64,000 nt of DNA from Anomaloglossus baeobatrachus (lineage: Eukaryota; Chordata; Amphibia; Anura; Aromobatidae): assembly GCF_048569485.1 (NCBI RefSeq), contig NC_134361.1, positions 173,134,492 through 173,198,491 of the forward strand. Reading direction: 5' to 3'. The notes beneath the pieces were generated by a model. The model saw only the letters and a program-made list of their open reading frames with translations, had not been told where the DNA came from and made no database searches. A program made the translations under genes and the position numbers. Positions 43,570 through 54,966 of this stretch are shown here, piece by piece; within the stretch, counting starts at the first letter, position 1, and every line of letters starts with the position of its first letter.

Positions 43570-43809
43570 GTGACACATCACTGGAATCAGGATCTCTTTC
43601 TCTACATTATGCTGCTCTCACATGAGGTAGCAAAAACCTGGTGACATTCCCCAGAGCATGCTTTCCACCTCCCATGACCAGGCCATATTTTTCAATTCTG
43701 ACCAATGTCACTTTGAAAAGTTAACTCAGCAACGCTTCAACGGATCCCATTGATTCTGACAGTGTTTTTTGTCATAACGTATTGTTCTTCATGGTAATGG
43801 TAAGTTTAG

Positions 43810-43952
43810 ATATACTCACAGCAAAAAAGAGGGCAACCAGTCCAGTTAGCCCAGGCCAACACATCTAATGCACAACAGGATGCAGACAAACCTCTCAACA
43901 TGATGGACACTTCACAGGTGCAAGGTAAATTGCACACGAGTGGCACGCATAG
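43810..43952. mobile_element. 143-bp retroposon, 17-bp target duplication
   Basis: GGTAATGGTAAGTTTAG at 43793-43809 is repeated at 43953-43969. The insert (ATATACTCACAGCAAAA ... GGCACGCATAG) is non-coding and shows no hammerhead core. Source family unknown. Confidence 0.65.
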
Positions 43953-43969
43953 GGTAATGGTAAGTTTAG

Positions 43970-45360
43970 GACAATATTTTTTTTCCGTTTATTTGGGAAA
44001 AATCAGAAATTTAGAGAAAAATTTGAACATTTCGTAATTTTCAAACTTAGAGTTTTTATGCCCTTAAACCAGTTATGTCACACAAAATAGTTAATAAATA
44101 ACATTTCCCGCTTGTCTACTTTTCATCAGCAACATTTAGGAAACATAATTTGTTTTGTTAGGAAATTAGAAATGTTCAAAGTTCATCGGCAATTTCTCAT
44201 TTTCCAACAAAATTTACAAAATCATTTTTTAGGGACCACATCACATCTGACATCATACTGAGACATCTAGGTGACAGAAAATGCCCACAAGTGACACCAT
44301 TCTAACAACTACATCCCTCAAAGTGCTCAAAACCACATTAAGGCCTCTTTCACACGTACGTGCCTCCGGTACGTGTTTGGCAGTTTTCTCACATACCGAA
44401 GACACGTACACAAGTAAACCTAGGTATTCCTATGGTTTTGGACACACGTAAGTAATTGCGCATGGAACGTGTGTCCGTTCCGTACTTACGTGTGTCCGCG
44501 TGTTTCTCACGCCGACATGTCCGTTTTCTCTGCGGCATCACGGGTGTCACACGGAACGCAAACGTGTCACACGTAATGCAAACGGACCACACGGATGTAT
44601 TCCGTGTGACACGCACAGGAGAGAAGACATGTGTCTGTGAGAAAAAAACAAAACTTTACTCACCTTCTCCAGCCCTCCTGTCTCTGCCGCTGCTGTCACT
44701 TGCTGCCGACCGCCGCTCATTATGCTAATTGAATATTCACTTCACTGCGGCCGGAAGCAGCAGCAGTGGGGAGTCGGCAGGACCGGAGACCGAAGATCAG
44801 CACCACGGACAGCGACGCCAGGGACAGGTGAGAAGAAAGTTCCCATTCTCCGTGTGTTATCACAGATAACACACGGAGAACACACAAGTGCCATACACAC
44901 GGCACACCGAGGGCAATACGCACCTCTGACACGTCCGTGAAAAACGTGTGTGATTTTCATGGACGTGTAAAAGAGGCCTAAAGAAGTATATTAACTCTTC
45001 AGATCCTTCACAGGAGCTAAAGCAATGAGGAAGGAAATTTTACTTTTTCCCATAAAAATATTGTTTTATCCCCAACTTTTTCTTTTTCAAAAGAGTAACA
45101 GAAGAAAATGCACCGTACAATTTGTTGTGCAATTATTCCTGAGTACTCCGATACCCTATTTGTGGTGGAAATCTACTGTTTGAGTGCACAGCAGGGCTCG
45201 GAAAGGAAAGAGTGCCATTTGACTTTTGGAACACAAATTTGTCTGGAATCGTTAGCAGACACCATGTTGCATTTGCAAATCCCCTGATGTGCCTAAACCA
45301 TGGAAACCACCAAGTGACCCTATTTCAGAGACTATACCCCTCAAAGAATTAATAAAAATG
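43970..45360. repeat. Dispersed anuran-type repeat split by a TTAA element
   Basis: Text on both sides of 44338-44981 belongs together: AAGTGACACCATTCTAACAA before, TATTAACTCTTCAGATCCTT and GACTATACCCCTCAAAGAAT after. I know such phrases from frog repeats. No coding region. Confidence 0.45.
44338..44981. mobile_element. TTAA foldback element, family 3 copy 2
   Basis: Begins TTAAGGCCTCTTTCACACGT, ends ACGTGTAAAAGAGGCCTAA. Related to 34822-35390 at the ends and in the middle. Non-coding. Confidence 0.75.
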
Positions 45361-45436
45361 ATGCGACAGATTCTGTAAAAAAACAGATCCATCATACCAC
45401 TTTTTTTTCTGACCAGAATGAAATTTACATATCTGA

Positions 45437-45721
45437 GCATGCTCGGTTAGAAAAAGACCTATCCGTCGCCGGAATCCGTCATTTGATGGATGATGATGGA
45501 TCTAGCGTCAATATGCTTACATTGTAACAAATGACAAACGTCGGCCGGACAAGCATTTTTCGACGGATCCGTCGCACGATGGATGTAACGTGAGGCCATC
45601 CGTCGCAATCTGTCACTAATACAAGTCAATGAGAAAAAAATGGATCTAGCGCTGGATCCGTTTTTTTCACAAAACAACGGATTGCGACTGATGGCAAAAA
45701 CACGTGTGAAAGAGGCCTTAA
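45437..45721. mobile_element. TTAA element with only its right end clear
   Basis: Ends AACACGTGTGAAAGAGGCCTTAA, the family 3 terminal motif, and contains repeated CGTCGC/GATGGAT blocks. The left end was not located. Confidence 0.45.
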
Positions 45722-46316
45722 GCGGGTTTTACACGCTACGATATCGCTAGCAATTGCTAGCGATATCGTACGCAAAAGCACCCGCCCCCGTCGTGCATGC
45801 GATTTCGTGTGATCGCTGCCGCAGTGAACATTATCGATACGTCAGCGTCACACGCACTTACCTGGTCGTCATCGTCGCTGTGACTGCCGAACAATCCCTC
45901 CCTCATGGGGGAGGGACGTTCGGCATCACAGTGACATCACCGCGACGTCACTAAGCGGCCGGCCAATCAAAGCGGAGGGGCGGAGATGATCGGGACGTAA
46001 CATCCCGCCCACCTTCTTATTTCCGCATTGCGGCCGGCGGCAGGTAAGGCAACGTTCCTCGCTCCTGCGGTGTCACACACAGCGATGTATGCTGCCGCAG
46101 GAGCGACGAACCACATCGATAATCAACCATTACCGATTTTTGGTTTTAGGACGACCTCTCCATGGTGAACGATTTTCACCATTTTTGAGGTCGCTTAAGG
46201 TCGCTGGTAAGTGTCACACGCTGCGATATCGTTAATGACGCCGGATGTGCGTCACTAATAACATGACCCCGACGATAAAACATTAACGATATCGTAGCGT
46301 GTAAAGCCCCGTTTAG
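45718..46316. mobile_element. TTAA-flanked foldback element, family 1 copy C
   Basis: TTAA at 45718-45721, inverted ends GGTTTTACACGCTACGATA and TATCGTAGCGTGTAAAGCCC, TTAG at the right. Very like 31094-31679. It uses the same TTAA that closes the element to its left. Confidence 0.8.
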
Positions 46317-47273
46317 GTCTGCTGCAGAGTCATTACCTAGGGTTTGTGTATCCGCCCCCACAATCGCCTGGGCGGAGGACGCAACCTCCGGATACGCGAT
46401 GGCAGGGAGCCGGAGTGGGGTATCATCAGCTGGAGTTGAGTCTCACAGCACCCGGATGGCCCAATCCTTAAATTGTGCAAAGTCGAGGTCAGGGTTCTGT
46501 AGGGCCATTATGCGTAGCTGGGTCCATTGGGTGCCAGACAGGAGCCCCTCAATAAACTGCTTGTTTAGCAGCCTGTCCTCCTCATGCACACTTTCGGTAT
46601 CCACTTGTTTAACGGCCCTCATCGCCTCTTGAAGGTTTAAATCATAGTCCCACACGATGGCCTGCACCCTTAGTTTGCACCCGAAGAATTTCACTTTTAT
46701 CTTTGCTTCTGTGTGGGTATCAAAGGTGTCTTTCAGCCTGGCCAGGACTACAGTTACAATTCTTTTGTCAGTGTCCAGCCAGGATTTTACCCCCCGCTGG
46801 GCTACACCGGTTAACTGGCCAATTAGGATACTCACTTTCTGGCTCTCAGCCAGGGGGTAAACTTCAAATAAACTACACAGTCTTTCTTGGAAGTCGCTCA
46901 GGGTATGTGATTCCCCGGAATATTGCGGTAGCCACGCCGCTCCCGGTATCTATGGCATAGAGAGTGGCACTACTTGAGCAGCGACCGCAGTGGCAGCCTG
47001 ATCCCCTTCTTGGTTGGACATCTTTCTTCCCCTAGTGAGCCTCAGCCAGGTTCTGCATCTCTCTTGGGTAGTCGGGGGTTAACTCACAGCTGCTCTGGCT
47101 TCAGGGCTTCTCCTCGTGCCTTTTCCTGGGTTCTGCCCACGATGGCACGCCCACTTATACGCACGCGGCTAATGGCGGCAACCGTTGTTTTTGAGTGAAC
47201 ACTATATACACAGTTCGTTAGGCGCACAGTACCCATCTGTAATGGGCACGAAATCCTGTTCATGACGCCACGT
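46317..47273 (-). mobile_element. Gypsy-like gag region and primer-binding site
   Basis: Directly inside the LTR at 47274-48341, the minus strand has TGGCGTCATGAACAGGAT, a primer-binding-like stretch similar to that of the 15.7-19.3 kb element. The minus frame 46835-46443 reads as a Gag capsid-type protein (EDRLLNKQFIEGLLSGTQWT, ALQNPDLDFAQFKDWAIRVL), like the Gag related to vertebrate PNMA proteins. No pol follows; the rest is lost. A broken fossil. Confidence 0.6.
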
Positions 47274-48341
47274 TGATGTGCCCACAGGGTCTGGGGGTTA
47301 CTCGTCACCGGGCCGGAGTAGGGGGTGGGATGTCACAGCGAACAGGCACGGTTCCGTGACCCCGGCGGTGTCAATAAAGATGGAGGGGTTATTTACAGGG
47401 GAGCAGAGTTTGTATTTGTGACGCCACCTGTGGTTTGCGGCTAATATAGGAGCCGCCGTTGCGGGAGGTATCGTATGGGGCAGATGGTAGCAGTTCGTTT
47501 GGTGCAGCTCTCCACAGGCAGAGCTGAGGCCCCAGGGATGTTAGGAGTCGTAGTCATCTTCGGTGCAGGGGTGGGGTGCAGGACTGAGGACGCCGGCAAT
47601 AACTGGACAACACAGTACTTTAGTTTCCTTTACCTTTACTTGGCAGTTGTTATTACAGGCCTGGGAGTCTGGTCCAGAAGATAACGGGGTCCGGTCAGCC
47701 TGGAGCAATGAGGGGGTTCACCTTGCCAGGTGGGTTGGAGGCCTTCCTTGTAGTGCTTTAGTGTATGAGGCCCTGTGGCTTGGAGCGACACAGTGACCCT
47801 CTTCCTAGTTGTTGTTGTTTGTCCTTTCCCTTATGGTGGGCAACACGAGGCAGTCACGGGTACCGCCTGTGTAGCCGCGGCCCCGGGCTCTATTGTGCTG
47901 CTACACCTTTGGGCTTTCTTTGGGCTAGGGGACGTGCAATTCCCTGCCCTCCGGGCTTCACTGATGTGGCGTTAGCACCCACTCAGGCTAGGACCCAGGT
48001 GTCCTGCTCACTTGCTTGGTCCTGAGAGGGCTATATCGTGCAGCCCTCCTCAGTGACCATCTTCACTGCTCACCTAACTCATTCTGTTTAGTTTCACTTT
48101 CTGTGTGAGATTGTGTGTTCTAACTCCTCCCCCATGCCAGAATGCACAGGGAAGATCTCCTTAAACCAGGTCTTGAGCTTCCCCTTCTGGCCTGGAGTTA
48201 GGAAAGTGTTGGTTGTTGGTGTACTTCGCATGGGAGACCCCCCCCTCTTGCTTCCAGGCATAGCATCACCCCTTGTGAGGAGGGCAACACTGTGTGGCTC
48301 CCGCACACTGGGGTGCCAGACACTCCCTGTCTTTGTCATCA
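47274..48341 (-). repeat. LTR of the gag-bearing Gypsy-like fossil
   Basis: Plus strand starts TGATGTGCCCACAGG and ends TTTGTCATCA, so the termini TGATG and CATCA are inverted. Primer-binding-like stretch lies next to its left edge, giving minus orientation. The relic at 4217-5092 shares internal phrases. Confidence 0.6.
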
Positions 48342-49290
48342 CCTTCCTGGCTTTTGACCTCGGACCATTTCCTGACCACGTTTCTGTCTGCTCCCTGAAT
48401 CCTATACATACTCTCCTGGAATCCTGACCATCAGCCTGTGACTTTACTGCGTCTCTGATCCCTTCCTGTGTCCTGTCATGTCCTCCTGTTTTCTGATCCC
48501 GGCTTGTCTGACTACCTTTCCATCCAAACGGCTCGTAGTAGTGTCTAGCATCACATTACAACTGGCCTGACCTTTTTTTTTTCACCTATGAATCCAGTGC
48601 ATATGCTCTGTGATCAGGTGACAAACCTGACTCGGTTCAGGATCTGGCTGTGGAGCCTCAGAAGTTAGCATCCTCTCAGATACAGTTGCAGGGGCTGTTT
48701 TCTGGTACGTTAGGAACCTCCCAGAATCCCTCACTACAGACTGCAGGTATGTCTTCTGAACCGACTGACGTGCCATTGAGCTTCCCTGAACCCGTGGTAG
48801 CGCTCCCAGATACGTTTTCTGGGGAGAAAGACAAGTTTAGAATTTTCAGGGAGTGCTGTAAATTATTTTTTACTTTGCGACCCCAATCAGGGAATAAGTC
48901 CCAGAGGGTGGGAATTATTATGTCCCTACTAAGGGTGGGGTTCTCAGATGTGGGCTTTTCTTTGTCCACATTAGCCCCAGAATGGTCTTCTGTGGAATTC
49001 TTTTTGATGCTTTGGGGTTGATTTATGACGAACCTAACATAACCCAGGTGGCGGTGGCTAAGATCATGAACCTGACACAGGGAGGCCGCACAGCTGAGCA
49101 TTATAGTTCAAAGTTCAGACAGTGGTCATCTGAAGTTCTGTGGAACGACACAGCCCTCCGGTGTCAGTTTCAAAGAGGCCTGTCGGATACCTTAAAGGAC
49201 GCCCTGGCCCTCCACTTTCCTCCTTGTTGTAATGTGGGGACCATTATTGTATTTGGAGAGCTATATAAGAGGGGAGACAAAAATACAAGC
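48342..49290 (+). mobile_element. Gypsy gag fossil, plus strand
   Basis: From about 48750 the plus strand encodes a Ty3/Gypsy Gag-like protein: PDTFSGEKDKFRIFRECCKL, then in another stretch LIYDEPNITQVAVAKIMNLT, QGGRTAEHYSSKF and WNDTALRCQFQRGL. This is the Gag type shared with sushi-class Gypsy elements. An LTR-like lead-in may lie at about 48345-48565. Pol is absent. Broken. Confidence 0.65.
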
Positions 49291-49560
49291 AGGGGTTGGG
49301 AAAGATTTGTGCTGAGGGAAAAAGGCTCTTTCCCTCAGCACCCAGCTTTCCCATGCTCTGCTATACATCTTCTCACAGCGCCTATCTTTCCCATGCTCTG
49401 ATATGGGAAAGCTGGGTGCTGATGGAAAGATGTATAGCAGAGTATGGGGAAGCTGGGTGCCGAGGGCAAGATAGATATCAGAACATGGGAAAGCTGGGTG
49501 CTGATAGAAAGAGGGATTTCAGATCATGGGAAACCTGGGTGCTGAGGGAAAGAGCCAAGT
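49290..49560. repeat. Minisatellite and hairpin
   Basis: Repeated GGGAAAGCTGGGTGCTGA units in one direction, with inverted copies (TCAGCACCCAGCTTTCCC) at 49338-49368. Interrupts the Gypsy pieces. Confidence 0.65.
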
Positions 49561-49739
49561 CTCAGCGTCATTATCCTGTACCGCAAGTGTTGGCATCATT
49601 ATCCCGTGCCCTGAGTGTCGGTGTACGTGGATGGGGGGCCCTCATCCAAACTTTGCATCAGGGCCTAGCAAACTGTAGTTACACCACTGCTGACAGCTCT
49701 GCAAACCCAGATACCATAGTCAGTCTACAATCCTTCATT

Positions 49740-50520
49740 GCGTCCCAGATGCACTGAGCGGCGGAATCTTGACAGTACCTCCTGTTCTAGGGGAGCCATC
49801 AGATCCCGAGGTTTTCCAGAAAACCTATGATGGAAGGCCCTGACCAACCGATCAGTCCTCACAGAACAAGTTGAAAAATAGGATATCTCCTCGGGAATGC
49901 ATCCCCTCCAATGAACCAGATACTGAAGAGAATTCTGGAGCCTTCGCGAATCAATGCTACTCTGCATCCCCATGAATGGAAACAGGAGGCGGGGACGAGG
50001 AAGACAATGCTGAAGGGACAACTTCCTTCAACAGAGGTCTGTGAAACATGTTATGGATATGAATAGACTGAGGGCATTTCAATCTACAAGCAACCGGGTT
50101 GACCAGCTCCAGATTCTGATGGGGGCCGATGAATTTAGGACCCAACTTTGTCAATGGCACCTTAAGGTTAATATTTGTAGAAGATAGCCAAATCTTATCT
50201 CCTACCTTGAAGATGGGACCTGCTGACCACTTACTATTGGCCTATTGATTCTGACGATGTTGGGTAACCCAAATATTCTTTTGATCCTCCCTCTAGAGAT
50301 CCACAAGTTTCTGTTTTTCTACCTCTACTCCAGGACACCCAGAACTTATTCTAAAATAAAATCACCCAAAAAAAGGGATGAAAACCATAATTACAAAACA
50401 AAGGCGAGGTTCTAGTGGACTGATTGACCCGACTGTTAAAGGCAAACTCCGCAAGAGGTAAATATGAGGACCAGTCCTCCTGCTGAGCCACAACAAAGCA
50501 TCTTAAAATTTGTTCCAACG
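49740..50520 (-). mobile_element. Gypsy chromovirus fragment: integrase tail and chromodomain
   Basis: On the minus strand, KLGPKFIGPHQNLELVNPVA, then HIHNMFHRPLLKEVV, is the end of a Gypsy integrase; YLVHWRGCIPEEISYF and ADRLVRAFHHRFSGKPRD-like text is a chromodomain, which guides such elements to chromatin. Orientation is opposite to the gag piece at 48342-49290, so at least two elements are involved. Broken. Confidence 0.7.
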
Positions 50521-50550
50521 AGTGATTTGTCCTTCTTGTCTGACTGTTAT

Positions 50551-51510
50551 TGTGCCGCCCCAGCGTCAGCAGCCGGGCTGCTCGGATCCGGATCCGCAGT
50601 GGCTCGAGGGATCTCCGGACCCGGGGGTCGGGGTCGCGTGGCCACTCGGAATAAAGGGGGGATATTTACACGGGGTGTTATGTTTAAAGTTCGTGACGCC
50701 ACCCGTGGTGTGTGGTAAGGTGGAGTACCACCGATGCAGTTGGGAGTACCCGGTGGCGATGGTGTGGGCAGCCAGGGTGTTTAACCCCTCCACGGGTACA
50801 GGGGATGCCCCGGGACTCGATGAGGGTGATGGTAACGTTGGGACGGTAAGGGTCGCTTGTGTACTCACTCAGTCCAATAACGCTGACACCGACAACTGTG
50901 GTAAACCAAAGTTCTTGACACCGCTGCCGCTGGGAGGGAGCATGTCTGGATCCCGTGCCCGTTAGTGTTGTCTGTTAGTCTGTGACCTTTACCTTGGCAC
51001 CTAGTTTTGCTGGTTGGTCCCTTGAGTATAAAACTGGTTGAGTCCCGCTTACCAGTATGGCTAACTGGGTGAGCTTGCTCTCAGGGTTCACGTTTGGGAT
51101 TTTCTGGACCGTTTATTGGGAAAGTCCTATCCCCCTCGTTGCACTAGTACCCCAATTTTGGAGCAGGTGGAGAACGGATCTTGAAGACTCCGTCCTCGTC
51201 AGGTAAATTGCCAGGATGCCTGAAGCTACTTCCTGAACTAGGGTCCATGTCCCCGTCATGTCCTGGCCCCTGCCCGGTTATGGCACAAGGCCGCCGGCTG
51301 TCCTCCTCGATAGTCCGTGCCCCTTGTCACGATCCCTTGCGACCGGGGTCCAGCTCCTACCAGGCCCAGACCAACGTCTGCCACCTAATAGTTACAAGGA
51401 GCCCAGCTCCTGACCTCTCCTCTCGAGAGTCACCACTCCACTCACTTGTGACCTCTCCTCTTGAGAGTCACTCCTCAACTGACTGTCTCCTGACACTCCT
51501 GACCTCCCCT
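50551..51510. repeat. LTR-like relic
   Basis: Starts TGTGCCGCCCCAGCG and has GTTCGTGACGCCACCCGTGG, a phrase also in the LTRs at 15677-19281 (GTCCGTGACGCCACCCACGG). Ends unclear. Confidence 0.4.
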
Positions 51511-51775
51511 TAACACTAGAAGTCCCAGAGAGGGGTCATTTAACATTTCTATCTTTGGAACCCAGAGACGGGTCGAATGATCTGAAGGATTTTAGCTATA
51601 ATCGCCGTCTTTTGTTCTGTAATTAAGGCCATTACTGTCGCACCACAGGAGGTTGATGTTTTCCATTAAGTTTAGCCATTTAGTTTCTAGTTAGTTAGGT
51701 CAGTTTGGACTAAGGGTCATTTGACCCTCTTTCAGGACTTCAGTGGGGAGCTCGAAATTTCTGGGACTTCTTCAG
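51510..51775. mobile_element. Foldback element with AGAAGTCCCAGA ends
   Basis: TTAACACTAGAAGTCCCAGA at the left is matched by TCTGGGACTTCTTCAG at the right; inner GGGTCATTTAAC and AAGGGTCATTTGACCC also repeat. Non-coding. Confidence 0.55.
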
Positions 51776-51996
51776 TGGGCGACCCTATTCCCTTCAGGTT
51801 AGCCACTGGTGTGTCTGGTGGTTGTGGTGCAGAGTGTTCCTAGGATTTTGATTAGCTTGTTCTTGGCAACACCAAAGGTCAAGGACCCGTAACCAAGGAG
51901 GAGTGGATACTGTGCAGAAGGGCAGATTGCACAATACCCTGTGACGACCTGATAGGCCAGGGCATCACATTATCAGACAAGTTTTGTTTTTCTATT

Positions 51997-52077
51997 GATT
52001 CACAGAAAAGGACATAAATTCAAAAGAAGTGAGGTTTTTTTTTACTGCTTTTGAATTTATGTCGTTTTCTGTGAATC
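51997..52077. repeat. Hairpin with 30-bp arms, one mismatch
   Basis: The arm starting GATTCACAGAAAA (51997-52026) is the reverse complement of 52048-52077 except for one base; the loop is 21 bases. No target duplication found. Confidence 0.85.
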
Positions 52078-53030
52078 ATTTGAATATAGTGTAGGGACTC
52101 ATAAGCGTGGGGATCTTTGACGCCGAGTTACGAGCTTACATATTTTGACCAAAATATCGACCAATACCTCACTTTATTATTTAATATCATTTTATATCAT
52201 TTTTTTATTACTCAGTTTTCTGCAGGATGCAGTCGGTCCCTTTGGGGTGTCTTCCTGTGTGTTGAGGCACTTATATACAGTAGTGCTGGGCAGCCCGCCT
52301 GATCTAAAAGTATGGACGTCATCAATAGGCTGTGAGCCAGACTCTGTGCATCACACGTACCTGTGTGACTGGCGCCCTATGCAAACCTCATCTGTGTGCA
52401 TGTTTAATACCAGCAACCACCCCCTCCATATGGTAGGCTGTGTGATTGTCTTATCGGTATGCTGCACCTGTGTTGCCCCCGCCTTTATCATAGGGGGACG
52501 GCTGCATCCTTAGAGTGCATTTGCTGTTTGACCTGTTGGCTTTGCCCAGTGTGGACAACAAAATCAAAATCTCATAGACTTTATTGGGAGAAGGAAATGC
52601 ATGCATTGTGGTGCATCTTTGTGACCTCAAAAACGCTCCAAAAACGCAGATGCCCTGTGTGAACTTAGCCTAATGGCTGTTTTTGGTGAGTGTTTTGGTT
52701 TTTTTTACTTCATTTGTTTTCTATTGTATCAAATACTTATTTCATGCAATAAAATGCAAATTCATTATTTAAAAATCAGACAATGTGATTTTGTTTTTTT
52801 TATTCTGTCACAGTTGAAGTGTACCTATAATAAAAATTACAGACCTCTCCAGACTGGATCGGTTTACATGTATATATGTGTACATAGATCACTATGGTAA
52901 CCACCCCTACCCAATCAAATCTGAGAATAGTTAATCTTCATATCCTGCCATCACATTTTCATTAGATTATGTTACACACATGATCTTAGTAATCTTGGTC
53001 TGGGCTATATAACCTGCCCCATCATCATAT
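52078..53030. other. No gene seen
   Basis: Short frames without recognisable domains. A TGTGAACTTAGCCTAA motif at 52657-52672 looks like one end of a MITE (related TTAGGTTATATTCACAC at 33832). Confidence 0.45.
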
Positions 53031-53036
53031 CTGGTT

Positions 53037-53077
53037 ACCCTTCTGAAGAAGCTTTACGTGAAACGCGCGTCAGGGGT
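53037..53077 (+). ncRNA. Hammerhead ribozyme motif
   Basis: ACCCTT (53037-53042), CTGAAGA core (53043-53049), GAAA (53060-53063), CGCGCGTC ending in the GTC cleavage triplet (53071), then AGGGGT (53072-53077), which pairs with ACCCTT over six positions including one G-T. Stem III is very short and stem II weak, as in ribozymes of Penelope-like elements. The surrounding element was not delimited. Confidence 0.6.
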
Positions 53078-53280
53078 TCAGCCTGCCACAGGGTAAGAGT
53101 TACTGTCTGCTTCTGACAATTGATACTATTATAATAGTTTTCCAAGTTGGTATTTAGTATTGGTCTGAAACAGACATTTACTCTTTACTAGTCTTAGAAG
53201 AACATTTTTTCTACTGTTGCTGCAGTTGTATTATGTATTAATACGCTGAGTATTTTTTCATATATTTGAAAGCATACATT

Positions 53281-54430
53281 CGGCCTGGGACAACTCATAA
53301 AGTCCCATGGCTTCCAGTACCACCTATATGCCGATGACACTTAGATCTACCTCTCTGTTCCAGATGTCATATTTCTGCTGTCCAGAATCCCAGAGTGTCT
53401 ATCTGCTATATCCTCCTTCTTCTCCTCTCACTTCCTAAAACTCAATGTGGCCAAAACTGAACTAATCATATTTCCTCCATCTCAACTACACTCTCTACCT
53501 GAACTATCTATTACAATAAATAACATCGTGCTCTCCCCAGTATCCAAAGTTCGGTGCCTTGGAGTGACTCTCGACTCTGCCTTGTCCTTCATACCACACA
53601 TCCAATCCCTCACCACCTCCTGCCGTCTTCAACCCAAAAACATTTCTAGAATCCGTCCCTTCCTCAACTCGCAATCTACAAAAATGCTAGTGCATGTCCT
53701 CATAATCTCCCGCCTGGATTACTGCAACATCCTCCTCTGTGGTCTCCCTGCTTACACGCTCGCCCCTCTCTTGTCCATCCTTAACTCTGCTGCCCAACTG
53801 ATCCACCTTTCTCCTCAATACCACCCCGCTTCTCCTCTCTGCAAATCCCTCCATTGGCTCCCAATCTTCCACTGTATCCAATTCAAACTACTAACACTGA
53901 CCTACAAAGCCATCCATAATCTGTCTCCTCCGTATATCTCTGAACTAATCTCTCGCTACACTCCAAAACGTAATCTCCGGTCCTCCCAAGATCTCCTTCT
54001 CTCCTCCTCTCTCATTCGCTCCTCATGCAACCACCTCCAAGACTTCCCCCGAGTATCCCGTCTTCTGGAATTCGCTGCCTCACCACGTCAGATTATCTGC
54101 TACACTTGAAAGCTTCAAACGGAACTTGAAAACTCATCTGTTCAGGAATGCCTATAATCTCCAATGACCTTACTACTTCACCACCTCCACAGGTACTGCC
54201 TCACCACTGTGCGGAGTCGCCGCCGCCCAACCAACATCCCACCTATTGTCTCCTCCCCAAAATCCTATAGAATATAAGCTTGCAAGGGCGAGCTGTACCA
54301 GTCTGTGTATTGTAACTTTGATATGTATTTTGTATGTAACTCCCTTCTCATGTACAGCACCATGGAATCAATGGTGCTCTATAAATAAATAATAGTAATA
54401 ATAATAATAATATTAATAATAATAATAATA
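53281..54430 (+). mobile_element. 5'-truncated L2-type LINE
   Basis: Starts inside ORF2 just before a YADDT polymerase box, runs through CLGVTLDSALSF and SRLDYCNILLCGLP (the C-terminal part of L2-clade reverse transcriptases) to a stop at about 54107, then a 3' UTR ending ACAGCACCATGGAATCAATG and a run of AATA/ATA repeats (54390-54432). A TAG follows YADDT at 53343-53345, so even this part is broken. Confidence 0.8.
53447..54109 (+). pseudogene. L2 ORF2 C-terminal fragment
   Basis: 220 codons without interruption: KTELIIFPPSQLHSLPELSI, KVRCLGVTLDSALSF, SRLDYCNILLCGLPAYTL, APLLSILNSAAQLIHLSPQY, LHWLPIFHCIQFKLLTLTYK. This is the thumb-side region of the LINE reverse transcriptase and its C-terminal tail. 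Upstream polymerase domains and endonuclease are missing, so it cannot move. Confidence 0.8.
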
Positions 54431-54487
54431 AAAAGCACATTTTTAATTCATCTCTGCATTTGTAGTTATAATTTAAATAATTTTAGG

Positions 54488-54543
<56 letters not shown>

Positions 54544-54966
54544 TTGGGTATATATTTTTTGGGTTATTGTAGCACATTATCACTATTTTTCAAACAGATG
54601 GATTCTATTTGAGGCACAACAATTAATTTTATCACAATTGTTTTATGCACTTGCTGTTATATGTTTCACCAGAAGGTGACAGCATTTACCTGTTTTTTCT
54701 CATATATAATGAGGTGTTAAATATATTTTCTCCCCACTAGGTGGCAATATTTATTTAATTTCTCATTTTTTGGATTTTTGTAGTATTTCGAGTCATTTAT
54801 GTCGGATATTTAAGATGAACTACTAGAAACAATAACCTTTACTATCTTATAACATAGTTGTTTGGCTTTGTACACTATCTATAATTTATTGCCTATTGTA
54901 GTACAGTAGAATCATTTACATCTATCAATGAATTTCCCTGTGGCTTTTTGATGAATTTGTATTTTT
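54431..54966. other. No gene; TA microsatellite
   Basis: A run of about 24 TA dinucleotides at 54491-54540; the rest is AT-rich with no coding signal. Confidence 0.7.

Larger units (their letters stand above)
37912..43652. mobile_element. Foldback element (family 4 relative) split by a nest of insertions
   Basis: The left end TTAAAGAGAATCTGTCAGCAGG and right end CCTGGTGACATTCCCC are inverted and match the element at 32907-33276. Removing the Tc1 nest (37937-42290) and the solo LTR (42521-43569) with their duplications leaves about 330 bp, close to the length of that uninterrupted relative. The inner text also reads across the gaps: GCAGAGATCCTGATTCCA before the LTR returns inverted as TGGAATCAGGATCTCT after it. 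Confidence 0.7.
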
